Part shown: piece by piece, positions 8,436-16,514 of the stretch | Layout of the letters: the number at the start of each line of letters is the position of its first letter | Position numbering within the stretch: position 1 is the stretch's first letter | Origin: Saprospirales bacterium | GTDB taxonomy: Bacteria; Bacteroidota; Bacteroidia; Chitinophagales; Saprospiraceae | DNA: 59,086 nucleotides | Direction: 5' to 3' | Assembly (NCBI GenBank): GCA_002698985.1 | Contig: PAAY01000022.1 | Span: 1-59,086, forward strand | Program-made: the position numbers and the translations under genes | Notes under the pieces: generated by a model | Told to the model about the DNA's origin: nothing | The model's database searches: none | Seen by the model: the letters and a program-made list of their open reading frames with translations, nothing else

Positions 8436-11417
8436 ATGAAAGACTCATTGACTAAAGTCCGATTATTGGTGCTAGCCATGTTGCTTTTCAGCAGCGCGGC
8501 CATGGCCCAATTTACGGTTTCCGGAACGGTTACTGATGCAGGCGGCGAGCCGCTCATCGGCGCTACTGTTCTTGCCAAAGGAACTTCTGTTGGTACCATT
8601 ACCGACATCGATGGAAGTTTCAGCCTCCGTGTACCGGATGGAACAGAAGCCCTGGTGGTTTCTTACACCGGCTATGCCACTGCCGAAGTTCCGGTGGATG
8701 CCAACAGTACAGCATTGATCGTGGTAATGAAAGAGGACATTGCGAAGCTGGAAGAAGTAATCGTCACAGGTCTGGCCTCAGGTGTGAAGCGTTCCAACTC
8801 CGGTAACGCCATCACCACCATCTCTGCTGATGAGCTGACCGGTACCACCAAACAGCAAACCATGGACGGGGCGCTGTACGGCAAGATTCCCGGTGTGAAC
8901 ATCTCAGCCAACAGCGGCGCCCCCGGTGGAGGTATCAACATCCAGATGCGTGGGGTTTCAACCCTGGGTGCCGGTTCATCACAGCCACTTTTCATCATCG
9001 ATGGTGTGTACGTTGACAACTCCGTGATCCGTACCGGACGTACCAATGTGAACGGTGCCAGCGGCGGTCAGAACGCATCCAGCCAGGATGACGCTTCCAA
9101 CCGTATTGCCGACATCAACCCTGATGACATCGAGCGCATCGAGGTGCTGAAAGGCCCCTCTGCCGCCGCCATTTACGGAACCCGTGCCAATGCCGGTGTG
9201 GTCATCATTACGACGAAAAAAGGCGCCGCAGGCCAAACCAAAGTGAGCCTCAGCCAGGATATCGGATTCGCCAAAGGCCAAAACTTCGTTGGTTTTGACA
9301 CCTGGGACACTGAAAAAGTGAACAACTTCTTTGGCGGTGACCCCGACGAACTGGCAGCCCTGCAAGCCGCTGAGGCTGAAGGCAGGGTAACCGACTGGGA
9401 AGAATACTTTTATGGTGAAACACCCCTGCTCAGCAACACACAGCTGACCTTCAGCGGTGGCAATCAGAAGATTCAGTACTATGCTTCCGGTGGTGTTCAG
9501 TCAGAAGATGGCATCATCAAGCACACCGGATTTGACCGCTACTCCGGCCGCCTGAACCTGAACGCCAATCTGAGCCAGCGTGTGCGTGCTTCTTTCAACA
9601 ATAGTTACTACCGCACTGACACCCGCCGCGGTTTCACCGGCAACCAGAACAACACCGGTGGTAGTATCGGCTATACACTTGCTTACACGCCCAGCTACGC
9701 CAATCTTTTCCCGGACGAGAATGGCAACTATCCCGACAACCCATACTTCAACGACAACCCGATTGCCATCCGCGACCTGGGTAAGAACGAGCAGACTGTT
9801 GACCGCTTCATCTCTGCAGCAAGCCTCGACGTTGACTTGTGGACCGGCAGCTCTGCCTTCCTGAAACTGAAAATGAACGGTGGTGTGGATTACCTCTCCA
9901 GCAACACCTTCGTTTACTTCCCGGAAATTCTTCAGCACCAGCGTGCATCCGCCAACCCGGGTGACGTAATGTGGGGCCGCCAGGACAACCTGAACACCAA
10001 TCTTCAGGCCTTCCTGCAGTTCAACACCGATGCCGGTGACCTGAACCTGAACACCACCCTCGGTGCTGTCAGGCTGCACCAGGAGTCTGAATTCCTGCTG
10101 GAGCGCGGCCGCGGCCTTGCCGGTGGTCAGACCAACCTGCGTTGGGCAAAGGTGGCCAGCGTTCATGCCCAGCAAAATACCGAGGTGACTGACCTTGGAT
10201 ATGTTGCACAGGAAGACTTCAACTGGCAGGACAAAGTCATCGCTTCAGTGGGCGTGCGTTTTGACCGCTCAACGCTGAACGCTGACCAGGAGAAATACTA
10301 TGCTTTCCCGAAGGCATCATTGGCACTGAACCTCACCAACTTTGACTTCTGGAATGTAAGTTCCATCAACCAGTTCAAAGTGCGAGCTGCCTATGGTGAA
10401 ACCGGTGGTCTGCCCAACTACGGTGTGACCTTCGAATCACTGGATCCTCAATTGATCGGTGGTGCACTGGGTGGCCAGGTTGGCACCCGTGGTATCGATC
10501 CGAACCTGAAGCCTGAAACTGCAGCAGAGCTCGAGTTTGGTGTTGACGTTGGAATGATGGACAACCGGATTTTCCTCGAGGCTACTTACTTCAACAAAAA
10601 AGTGAACGACCTCATCCTCGACCTCACACCTGCCGAAGCAACCGGTATCACTGCCATCGCCACCAATGCCGCCGACCTCGAAAACCGCGGTGTTGAGCTC
10701 AGCCTTGGTGTGAACCCCGTTCGCACTACCAACATCAACTGGTTCAGCCGGATCAACTGGTGGACGGTAGAGTCTGAAATTACCCGCCTCGACATTCCGA
10801 CGCAAACCGTAGGTGGTTTTGGTGTATCACTGGGAACTTACCTCATCGCCAAAGGCTTCTCCCCAACCACCATCGTTGGTCTGCCGGGCGGAACCGAGAA
10901 CCCAGGCGGATTTACCGTATACGGCGATCGCCAGCCCGACTGGCAGATGAGTTGGTACAACACCATCAACTTCATGGAGCATTTCGACTTCACCTTCCTT
11001 TTCCACTACCAGAAAGGTGGCGAAGCCATCAACCTTTCTGCCCTGCTCTGGGACGACGGTGGAACCTCTCCGGGATGGGATGACGACAAAGACGGAAACG
11101 GCCAGTTCGACGGTCTCGACCGCCTGCTCGACTGGGCTGTAAACGGCAACACCGGCGCTTACATAGAAGAAACCAGCTACATCAAACTGCGCGAAATCGC
11201 ATTGCATTACACCATACCTTCTTCCGTATTGGGCGACGGTTTCATCAAAGGCTTGCGCCTGGGTGTATCCGCCAACAACATCCTGCTGTGGACCAGCTAT
11301 GGCAGCTACGATCCCGAGGTTTCAAACTTTGGTACGCAGCCCATTGCCGGCAACATCGAGGTAACTCCTTACCCGAGCTCACGCCGGATGTTCTTCCATC
11401 TGAAAGCTGATTTCTAA
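8436..11417 (+). CDS. SusC/RagA family TonB-linked outer-membrane transporter
   Basis: This encodes a 993-residue protein with a signal peptide (MKDSLTKVRLLVLAMLLFSS to AMAQF). A carboxypeptidase-regulatory-like domain follows (FTVSGTVTDAGGEPLIGATV). A short TonB-box-like linker (LEEVIVTG) leads into the plug with MRGVSTLGAGSSQPLFIIDG and the SusC hallmark DDIERIEVLKGPSAAAIYG. A long barrel ends in MFFHLKADF. With SusD it forms a pedal-bin importer for glycans or peptides. Upstream in-frame codons from 8196 would put 80 non-signal residues before the signal peptide and overlap the promoter, so 8436 is chosen. SusD follows after 75 bp that hold a stable hairpin. No glycoside hydrolase is nearby, so the substrate is not evident; a secreted peptidase gene downstream hints at peptides. 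Confidence 0.96.
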   Translation: MKDSLTKVRLLVLAMLLFSSAAMAQFTVSGTVTDAGGEPLIGATVLAKGTSVGTITDIDGSFSLRVPDGTEALVVSYTGYATAEVPVDANSTALIVVMKEDIAKLEEVIVTGLASGVKRSNSGNAITTISADELTGTTKQQTMDGALYGKIPGVNISANSGAPGGGINIQMRGVSTLGAGSSQPLFIIDGVYVDNSVIRTGRTNVNGASGGQNASSQDDASNRIADINPDDIERIEVLKGPSAAAIYGTRANAGVVIITTKKGAAGQTKVSLSQDIGFAKGQNFVGFDTWDTEKVNNFFGGDPDELAALQAAEAEGRVTDWEEYFYGETPLLSNTQLTFSGGNQKIQYYASGGVQSEDGIIKHTGFDRYSGRLNLNANLSQRVRASFNNSYYRTDTRRGFTGNQNNTGGSIGYTLAYTPSYANLFPDENGNYPDNPYFNDNPIAIRDLGKNEQTVDRFISAASLDVDLWTGSSAFLKLKMNGGVDYLSSNTFVYFPEILQHQRASANPGDVMWGRQDNLNTNLQAFLQFNTDAGDLNLNTTLGAVRLHQESEFLLERGRGLAGGQTNLRWAKVASVHAQQNTEVTDLGYVAQEDFNWQDKVIASVGVRFDRSTLNADQEKYYAFPKASLALNLTNFDFWNVSSINQFKVRAAYGETGGLPNYGVTFESLDPQLIGGALGGQVGTRGIDPNLKPETAAELEFGVDVGMMDNRIFLEATYFNKKVNDLILDLTPAEATGITAIATNAADLENRGVELSLGVNPVRTTNINWFSRINWWTVESEITRLDIPTQTVGGFGVSLGTYLIAKGFSPTTIVGLPGGTENPGGFTVYGDRQPDWQMSWYNTINFMEHFDFTFLFHYQKGGEAINLSALLWDDGGTSPGWDDDKDGNGQFDGLDRLLDWAVNGNTGAYIEETSYIKLREIALHYTIPSSVLGDGFIKGLRLGVSANNILLWTSYGSYDPEVSNFGTQPIAGNIEVTPYPSSRRMFFHLKADF

Positions 11418-11460
11418 TCATTGCTTCACCCGCCAGCCGGCGGGCAATGATTCAGCTTTC
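11402..11460 (+). promoter_or_regulatory. Long hairpin over the SusC stop codon
   Basis: GAAAGCTGA (11402-11410) pairs with TCAGCTTTC (11452-11460), ATCATTGC (11417-11424) with GCAATGAT (11444-11451), and CCCGCC (11429-11434) with GGCGGG (11439-11444). The stems nest with small internal loops and no U-tract follows. This fits an mRNA 3'-stabilising or processing element that sets different SusC and SusD levels better than a terminator. That role is inferred. Confidence 0.6.
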
Positions 11461-11492
11461 AAAATGGTTTCATCAACTAAAATTTTCAGACA

Positions 11493-12878
11493 ATGAAAAA
11501 TATCCTTTTAAAATTTCAACTCTTAGTCCTCGTTGCAGGCATGCTCATGGTGAGTTCCTGCGATGTCGATCCTGTGTTTGATCAGGACAATCCATCCCTC
11601 GCTTCGCTTACCAGTGATCCCGACAAGGCACAACTCCAGGTGCTGGTCACTGGTTTGGAAGCCCGCCACCGTAATTTTTATGGTTCGGCCACCCAGATGT
11701 TCGGAAGTTTTGGCCGGGAAGTATGGGCCTATTTCGGCTCTGACCCTCGTTTTATCAGCCACTGGCTGGGCGTAGGTGTTTCTGACACTTACAATGACTT
11801 TTTCGCCTCCAACGGCACCTACCTGACGCCTTATGTGGCTGTAAAACAGGCCAATGTTCTGCTGGCTGCTGCCAATTCCAGTACCCGCCTTACAGCCGAA
11901 GAGCGTGCGGGATACACGGGTTTTGCCAAGACCATCAAAGGCTTCCAGCTCTTGTGGCCCTTGCTTCAGCAATACCAGAACGGCATCCGTATCGATGTGG
12001 AAGATCCGCTCAACCCCGGGCCGATTGTCGGCTATGACGAAGCCCTCCAGGCCATCCGTGACATCCTGGACGATGGCTATTCCGACCTTCAGAAAGCCGG
12101 CTCCAGTTTTGCTTTCACACTGACCTCAGGTTGGGCCGGGTTTGACGATCCTGCCGGCATGGCCAAAGTGAACCGTGCCATTGCCGCCCGTGCTGCCTTG
12201 TACGCCAACGAATTTGAGGCAGCGAAGACAGCCTGTGAGCAGTCCTTCATGGACCTCAATGTGGATGCGGCTTCTTCTGACAAAATGTGGACGGGTCCGC
12301 AACTGGTTTACGGTGAGTCACCGGACATCAACAACCCGCTTTTCTATGTTTACGACCAGCCCACCAACACCATCCTGATCTGCCACCCGGCATGGGTGGA
12401 GGATGCACTGCCCGGTGATGCCCGTCTGAACAAGGTCATAGAGCGTGTGAACAACCCGGTTACCAACCCCGGCCTGAAAGATGCCACCACCGGAGACCTG
12501 CTGGAAGGAAGATACCAGGACAACCGCTGGGCCACTAACACTTCTCCGATCCCGTTCATCCGCAACGAGGAGCTCATCCTCATCTATGCGGAAGCGCAGC
12601 TGATGACCGGAAGTGCCGGCGATGCGGTGAACACCATCAACATCGTCCGCAACACCTGGGGCGTAGGTGATTACACCGGCGGCACCTCTCAGGATGAACT
12701 GATCGAGGAGATCCTCTTCCAGCGCCGCTATTCACTCTGGGCTGAAGCCGGCCACCGCTGGATCGACCTTCGCCGTACCGGCAAACTGGACGCCGCTCAC
12801 GTCGACCTCCGCGACGGTGGGGTGCTGTTCCAGCAAGTTGCCCCTCGTACGTCTGAGATCAACTGGGACAATCCCTGA
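11493..12878 (+). CDS. SusD/RagB family outer-membrane lipoprotein
   Basis: This encodes a 461-residue lipoprotein. The signal peptide ends in a lipobox (VSSC, cysteine 23), so the mature protein is lipid-anchored. The sequence has the alpha-helical TPR-like SusD scaffold; recognisable segments are the N-terminal DNPSLASLTSDPDKAQLQVL, the central RNEELILIYAEAQL, and the C-terminal LIEEILFQRRYSLWAEAGHR with WIDLRRTGKL. SusD binds substrate and lids the SusC barrel. The length is near the low end for the family. The gene is co-oriented with SusC and followed by a perfect terminator, so the operon is probably just susC-susD. Confidence 0.95.
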   Translation: MKNILLKFQLLVLVAGMLMVSSCDVDPVFDQDNPSLASLTSDPDKAQLQVLVTGLEARHRNFYGSATQMFGSFGREVWAYFGSDPRFISHWLGVGVSDTYNDFFASNGTYLTPYVAVKQANVLLAAANSSTRLTAEERAGYTGFAKTIKGFQLLWPLLQQYQNGIRIDVEDPLNPGPIVGYDEALQAIRDILDDGYSDLQKAGSSFAFTLTSGWAGFDDPAGMAKVNRAIAARAALYANEFEAAKTACEQSFMDLNVDAASSDKMWTGPQLVYGESPDINNPLFYVYDQPTNTILICHPAWVEDALPGDARLNKVIERVNNPVTNPGLKDATTGDLLEGRYQDNRWATNTSPIPFIRNEELILIYAEAQLMTGSAGDAVNTINIVRNTWGVGDYTGGTSQDELIEEILFQRRYSLWAEAGHRWIDLRRTGKLDAAHVDLRDGGVLFQQVAPRTSEINWDNP

Positions 12879-12906
12879 TCGGACCGTTGATCTTCTTTGA
12901 AATGCG

Positions 12907-12940
12907 AAAAGCCGCTGCGATTACCGCAGCGGCTTTTCTG
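12907..12940 (+). terminator. Terminator of the SusCD operon
   Basis: AAAAGCCGCTGCG (12907-12919) pairs perfectly with CGCAGCGGCTTTT (12925-12937) around a 5-nt loop, followed by CTGTT. It lies about 28 bp after the SusD stop. Confidence 0.92.
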
Positions 12941-13010
12941 TTGTCGGGAGGTTTTTGAGGTGGGGGGACAAACGCTTCAAAACGCTGGCAAGGTGAATGA
13001 TCGTGAACTC

Positions 13011-13056
13011 CGTTCCTCTCTCGATTCTTCAGTTCCTCGATTCTTCGATTCCTCAT
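13011..13056. repeat. GATTCTTC/TTCCTC short tandem repeats
   Basis: Interleaved copies of TTCCTC and CGATTCTTC run up to about 45 bp before the peptidase gene. It is one of several short tandem arrays in intergenic spaces of this window. Confidence 0.6.
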
Positions 13057-13100
13057 AAAAGCTATATTTAACCCCATTTTGTAACAAAACACCACCCGCC

Positions 13101-14618
13101 ATGACAAGGAGATATTTGCTATTGCTTTGCTTTTGCCTTATTGCTTTCACTTCCTTCGGTCAAAACGTGGGGAAGGACAAAAACACCAGACAGTACAGCC
13201 AGGAAGAATTGATCTTACTGGAAAGGCCCTCTGAAACCCAGCATACCTTGAAGTTTGAGGACGGGCAGCAGATCAGCTTTACAGCCAAAGCCGGCTACAT
13301 GCTGCTCAAAACCGAAGAGGGAGAGCCCCGGGCCAAGGTCTTTTACATTGCCTACACCAAAAACGACGTCCGCAATCCTGCCGACAGGCCGCTGACCGTT
13401 GCTTTCAATGGTGGTCCGGGATCATCATCAGTTTGGTTGCACATGGGGGCGCTCGGTCCCCGCCGGATTGTGATGGATGAAGTTGGCAATTCTCTGGCCC
13501 CACCCTACAAAGTGGTTGACAACGAATACTCCTGGCTCAAATGGACTGACCTGGTCTTCGTGGACCCCGTGATGACGGGCTACAGCCGCCCCATGGAAGG
13601 CGTGGACAAAAAGGAGTTCCTGGGATTTGAAGAAGACATCAAAGCCGTGGGTGAATTCATCCAGCGCTATGTGACCCTGAACAAGCGCTGGGCTTCGCCA
13701 AAATACCTGGCCGGAGAAAGTTACGGCACCACCCGTGCTGCCGGCTTGTCGGATTACCTGATGGACCGCTACGGTATGTACCTCAATGGCCTGGTGCTCA
13801 TTTCGCAGATCACCAACTTTCAGACAGCCCGATTTACCAGGGGCAACGACCTGCCATACATCCTCTTCCTGCCAACTTACGCCGCCACTGCCTGGTACCA
13901 CAAAAAGTTGGACCCGGCTTTTACCGACCTGCGCAAACTGCTCGATGAGGTGGAAACTTTTGCAATGGGCGAATACGCCAGCGCCCTGCTGAAAGGCGAC
14001 CAGCTTACAGAAGCGGAAGAAATCCGGATTGCTGAGAAGCTGTCGAGGTACACTGGCCTCAGCGCAGCGTACATCCGCCAAGCCAATTTGCGCCCCGTCA
14101 TCCACAAGTTCTGCAAAGAGCTTCGCCGGGATGAAGGCATCACAGTCGGCCGCCTGGATTCCCGCTTCACGGGAAAGGATTACGACGACACCGGCGACCG
14201 CTATGAATTCGATCCCAGCTACGACAAGACCATTTACGGCCCCTTTACCACGGCCGTTTACGACCACCTGGGAACCTACCTCAACTACCTCAGCGAATTG
14301 CCTTACGAGATCCTGACCGGCAGGGCCCGGCCCTGGAACTACTCCAATGTCCAAAACCAATACCTCAACGTGGCAGAAAGCCTGCGCAGCACCATGCACA
14401 AAAATCCCTTCATGAAGGTGCTGATCTGCAACGGTTATTACGACCTGGCTACCCCCTACTTCGCCACCGAATACACCCTGGATCACATGTTTCTGGATCC
14501 TGCCCTTCGGAAAAACATCACCATGAAATACTTTGAGGCCGGGCACATGATGTACATTCATCAGCCCTCATTAGAGCAGTTTACACGGGATGTGGAGGAG
14601 TTTTATGGGGGGAGATGA
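13101..14618 (+). CDS. Secreted serine carboxypeptidase, peptidase family S10
   Basis: This encodes a 505-residue protein with a signal peptide (residues 1-20, ending TSFGQ). Family S10 motifs are all present: the oxyanion segment NGGPGSSS (residues 103-110), the nucleophile Ser207 in GESYG, Asp448 in NGYYDLATPY and His482 in FEAGHMMY. Members remove C-terminal residues from peptides at acidic pH. The gene stands alone downstream of the SusCD terminator. Its location suggests that periplasmic or surface peptides may be trimmed near the SusCD importer, but co-regulation is not shown. No sorting domain is visible at the C-terminus. Confidence 0.94.
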   Translation: MTRRYLLLLCFCLIAFTSFGQNVGKDKNTRQYSQEELILLERPSETQHTLKFEDGQQISFTAKAGYMLLKTEEGEPRAKVFYIAYTKNDVRNPADRPLTVAFNGGPGSSSVWLHMGALGPRRIVMDEVGNSLAPPYKVVDNEYSWLKWTDLVFVDPVMTGYSRPMEGVDKKEFLGFEEDIKAVGEFIQRYVTLNKRWASPKYLAGESYGTTRAAGLSDYLMDRYGMYLNGLVLISQITNFQTARFTRGNDLPYILFLPTYAATAWYHKKLDPAFTDLRKLLDEVETFAMGEYASALLKGDQLTEAEEIRIAEKLSRYTGLSAAYIRQANLRPVIHKFCKELRRDEGITVGRLDSRFTGKDYDDTGDRYEFDPSYDKTIYGPFTTAVYDHLGTYLNYLSELPYEILTGRARPWNYSNVQNQYLNVAESLRSTMHKNPFMKVLICNGYYDLATPYFATEYTLDHMFLDPALRKNITMKYFEAGHMMYIHQPSLEQFTRDVEEFYGGR

Positions 14619-14729
14619 TGCATGCCTTTGAATTCATATCTACACTCAAATCGAAATGGTAAAAACTATTTCGTATTGGGTACATCTTTTTGCAACAACG
14701 AGCATGGCCTGCAATTCGAATTTAGAACA

Positions 14730-14761
14730 TTAGTAATTCCAAGAACTTTACCGTACATTTG
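14730..14761 (+). promoter_or_regulatory. Promoter just upstream of the hairpin RNA
   Basis: TTAG (14730-14733), 20 bp, then a perfect -7 box TACATTTG (14754-14761). The predicted transcript start at about 14767-14769 falls immediately before the hairpin at 14772. The region 14619-14729 between the peptidase stop and this promoter holds no supported gene. Confidence 0.55.
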
Positions 14762-14767
14762 CATCAA

Positions 14768-14825
14768 CAGTACTCGCCACGCTTCCCGTCAGATCAGCGT
14801 ACCAGGGCGAGTCTTCTATTTTTAG
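14768..14825 (+). ncRNA. Candidate structured RNA upstream of the AbiF-type gene
   Basis: Nested pairings form a compact hairpin. ACTCGCC (14772-14778) pairs with GGCGAGT (14806-14812), and directly inside it ACGCT (14779-14783) pairs with AGCGT (14796-14800). The apical loop is 12 nt and a 5-nt bulge, ACCAG, lies on the 3' side. CTTCTATTTTT follows, a U-rich tail that could terminate a short transcript. The GC-rich stem stands out in AT-rich surroundings, has a promoter box at the right distance and ends 16 bp before the abi start. AbiF-family HEPN proteins are known to be associated with a conserved upstream noncoding RNA that acts as antitoxin. That this hairpin is that RNA is an inference. 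A leader attenuator of the abi gene is the alternative. Confidence 0.5.
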
Positions 14826-14828
14826 TCT

Positions 14829-15740
14829 ATGCGATATAATAAGCCTCCCATCAGTATAGCAGATCAAATTCGCCTATTGGAATCAAGAGGAATGATCATT
14901 GGTGACTATGAGTTAGCCCGGCATTTTCTTTCTTATGTAAGTTATTACCGATTGGCAGGATATTGGTGGCCCCTTCAATCAGATAAAAAGAAGCACATAT
15001 TCAAACCAAACAGCCAATTTCAAACAGTGGTTGATTTATACAACTTTGACAGGGAGCTACGGCTTATCGTATTCAACATGATAGAACGCATAGAAATAGG
15101 CATACGCACACTATTAATTTATCACTTGTCAATTAATTACGGGGCCTGGTGGTTTGAGAACCAGGATTTATTCAAAAACAAGCATTATTTTCAAAACCAT
15201 ATCAAGGAAATAAAAAAGGAAATTGTGCGAAGTAGGGAGGTGTTCATCGAACAGCACAACAATAAATACAACGCTGATCACAGATGTCCACCTGCCTGGA
15301 AAACACTTGAGGTAATCTCTTTGGGCCTCCTGTCAAAGCTATATAACAATCTGAAGAACAACCTTCCGGAGAAAAAGCTGATTTCGAAACAATTGCATGC
15401 AGGAAATCACACTTTTCTGTCCAGTTGGTTGCGCAGTATATCTGTAGTGCGGAATATTTGTGCTCATCATAGCAGGCTATGGAATCGCAACCTTCCTGTA
15501 CCACCCAAAATGTTGACCAGGACAGACAAACCCTGGTTGCAAAATCCATCCCTTGTTGATGTCCATTCATTATATTCCGTATTGTGCTGCATGTATTTCT
15601 TATTGAGGACCATCAGCCCAGGGAACCGCTTTAAATTGCGCTTGACCAAATTGTTAAATTCATATCCAATTGTTGACAAAAGGGCCATGGGATTCACGGA
15701 CACCTGGGATTCAGAAGATCTCTGGAGAACAGAAATATGA
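14829..15740 (+). CDS. Abi_2 / AbiF-AbiD family HEPN abortive-infection protein
   Basis: This encodes a 303-residue protein of the Abi_2 family (COG4823, AbiF). The N-terminus carries the family start PPISIADQIRLLESRGM and YYRLAGYW. A central helix pair holds YNFDRELRLIVFNMIERIEI (about residues 71-90). The C-terminal half has the HEPN RNase motif RNICAHH (Arg208, His213, with His214), followed by RLWNR. HEPN Rx4-6H proteins cleave RNA, and Abi members arrest growth or kill infected cells. The gene is more AT-rich than its neighbours, has no protein partner, and is preceded by a promoter and hairpin RNA. An RNA-antitoxin arrangement is therefore plausible. No membrane segment or signal peptide is seen. 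Stand-alone phage defence without an RNA partner is the alternative. Confidence 0.9.
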   Translation: MRYNKPPISIADQIRLLESRGMIIGDYELARHFLSYVSYYRLAGYWWPLQSDKKKHIFKPNSQFQTVVDLYNFDRELRLIVFNMIERIEIGIRTLLIYHLSINYGAWWFENQDLFKNKHYFQNHIKEIKKEIVRSREVFIEQHNNKYNADHRCPPAWKTLEVISLGLLSKLYNNLKNNLPEKKLISKQLHAGNHTFLSSWLRSISVVRNICAHHSRLWNRNLPVPPKMLTRTDKPWLQNPSLVDVHSLYSVLCCMYFLLRTISPGNRFKLRLTKLLNSYPIVDKRAMGFTDTWDSEDLWRTEI

Positions 15741-15971
15741 TCATCAGCATTTTTTCGACCATACAGTGCGGCGGGTTTCCTTATTCAGGAAAATGATGCA
15801 TCCTTTTCACGTTGGAAGAGGCCTCGCAAAAAGATTGAGTTGAAAAAACGATAAAAGTTGCCCTAATTCAGAAAGCAAAGTTATCACTTGACCCGACTTG
15901 ATATTTTTTATAGAAGGTCGGTTCACATTCCAATGTCTATTCTACAGTTCAATAATCCCAACTTCAAAAAT

Positions 15972-16514
15972 ATGCCCTACTGCTCCACCTTCATCGCCAC
16001 CAGCCTGGATGGTTTCATCGCCGACCGAAATGGCGGTGTGGATTTTCTTGAGATGATACCCAACCCCGATCAACTGGACATGGGTTATGTGGCTTTCAAT
16101 GAAAAAATCGACGCCCTGGTGATGGGACGCAAGAGCTTCGAAACCGTTTGTGGCTTTGACGTGCCCTGGCCCTATGACAAGCCGGTTTTTGTGCTGAGCA
16201 ATACCCTTCGGGAAATTCCGGAAGAATATTCAGGCAAAGCATTTCTGGTGAGTGGCAAGATCAGGGAAGTCCTCGATGAATTGGAACATAGAGGTTATCA
16301 CAGGTTTTACATCGACGGCGGAAAAACCATCCAGAGTTTTCTGAAAGAGGACCTCATCGAGGAGATGATCATTACCGTTTTTCCCGTTTTGCTGGGAAGG
16401 GGAATTCCCTTGTTTGGCGAACTAGACAACCAGCTGGAATTTGACCTGGTGAGCTCACAGGTTTACCTGGATCAATTGGTGCAGTTGCATTACAGAAGGA
16501 AGAGAAGTACATAA
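15972..16514 (+). CDS. Dihydrofolate reductase / RibD C-terminal-like protein
   Basis: This encodes a 180-residue cytoplasmic protein that begins MPYCSTFIATSLDGFIADRN, the typical first strand of RibD-C/DHFR-like reductases. MGRKSFE, FVLSNTL, YIDGGKTIQSFL and FPVLLGRGIPLFG follow in the expected order, marking the NADPH-binding fold. The substrate is uncertain: stand-alone members are rarely true folate reductases. An upstream in-frame start at 15888 would add 28 residues that do not fit the family, so 15972 is chosen. The stop codon directly abuts the stop of the convergent peptidase gene with no gap. Confidence 0.88.
   Translation: MPYCSTFIATSLDGFIADRNGGVDFLEMIPNPDQLDMGYVAFNEKIDALVMGRKSFETVCGFDVPWPYDKPVFVLSNTLREIPEEYSGKAFLVSGKIREVLDELEHRGYHRFYIDGGKTIQSFLKEDLIEEMIITVFPVLLGRGIPLFGELDNQLEFDLVSSQVYLDQLVQLHYRRKRST

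Noticed and set aside
14622-14825. 67-codon frame between the S10 peptidase and the Abi gene
   Set aside because: It has no family resemblance, runs through the promoter box and hairpin, and is better explained as noncoding RNA plus promoter.
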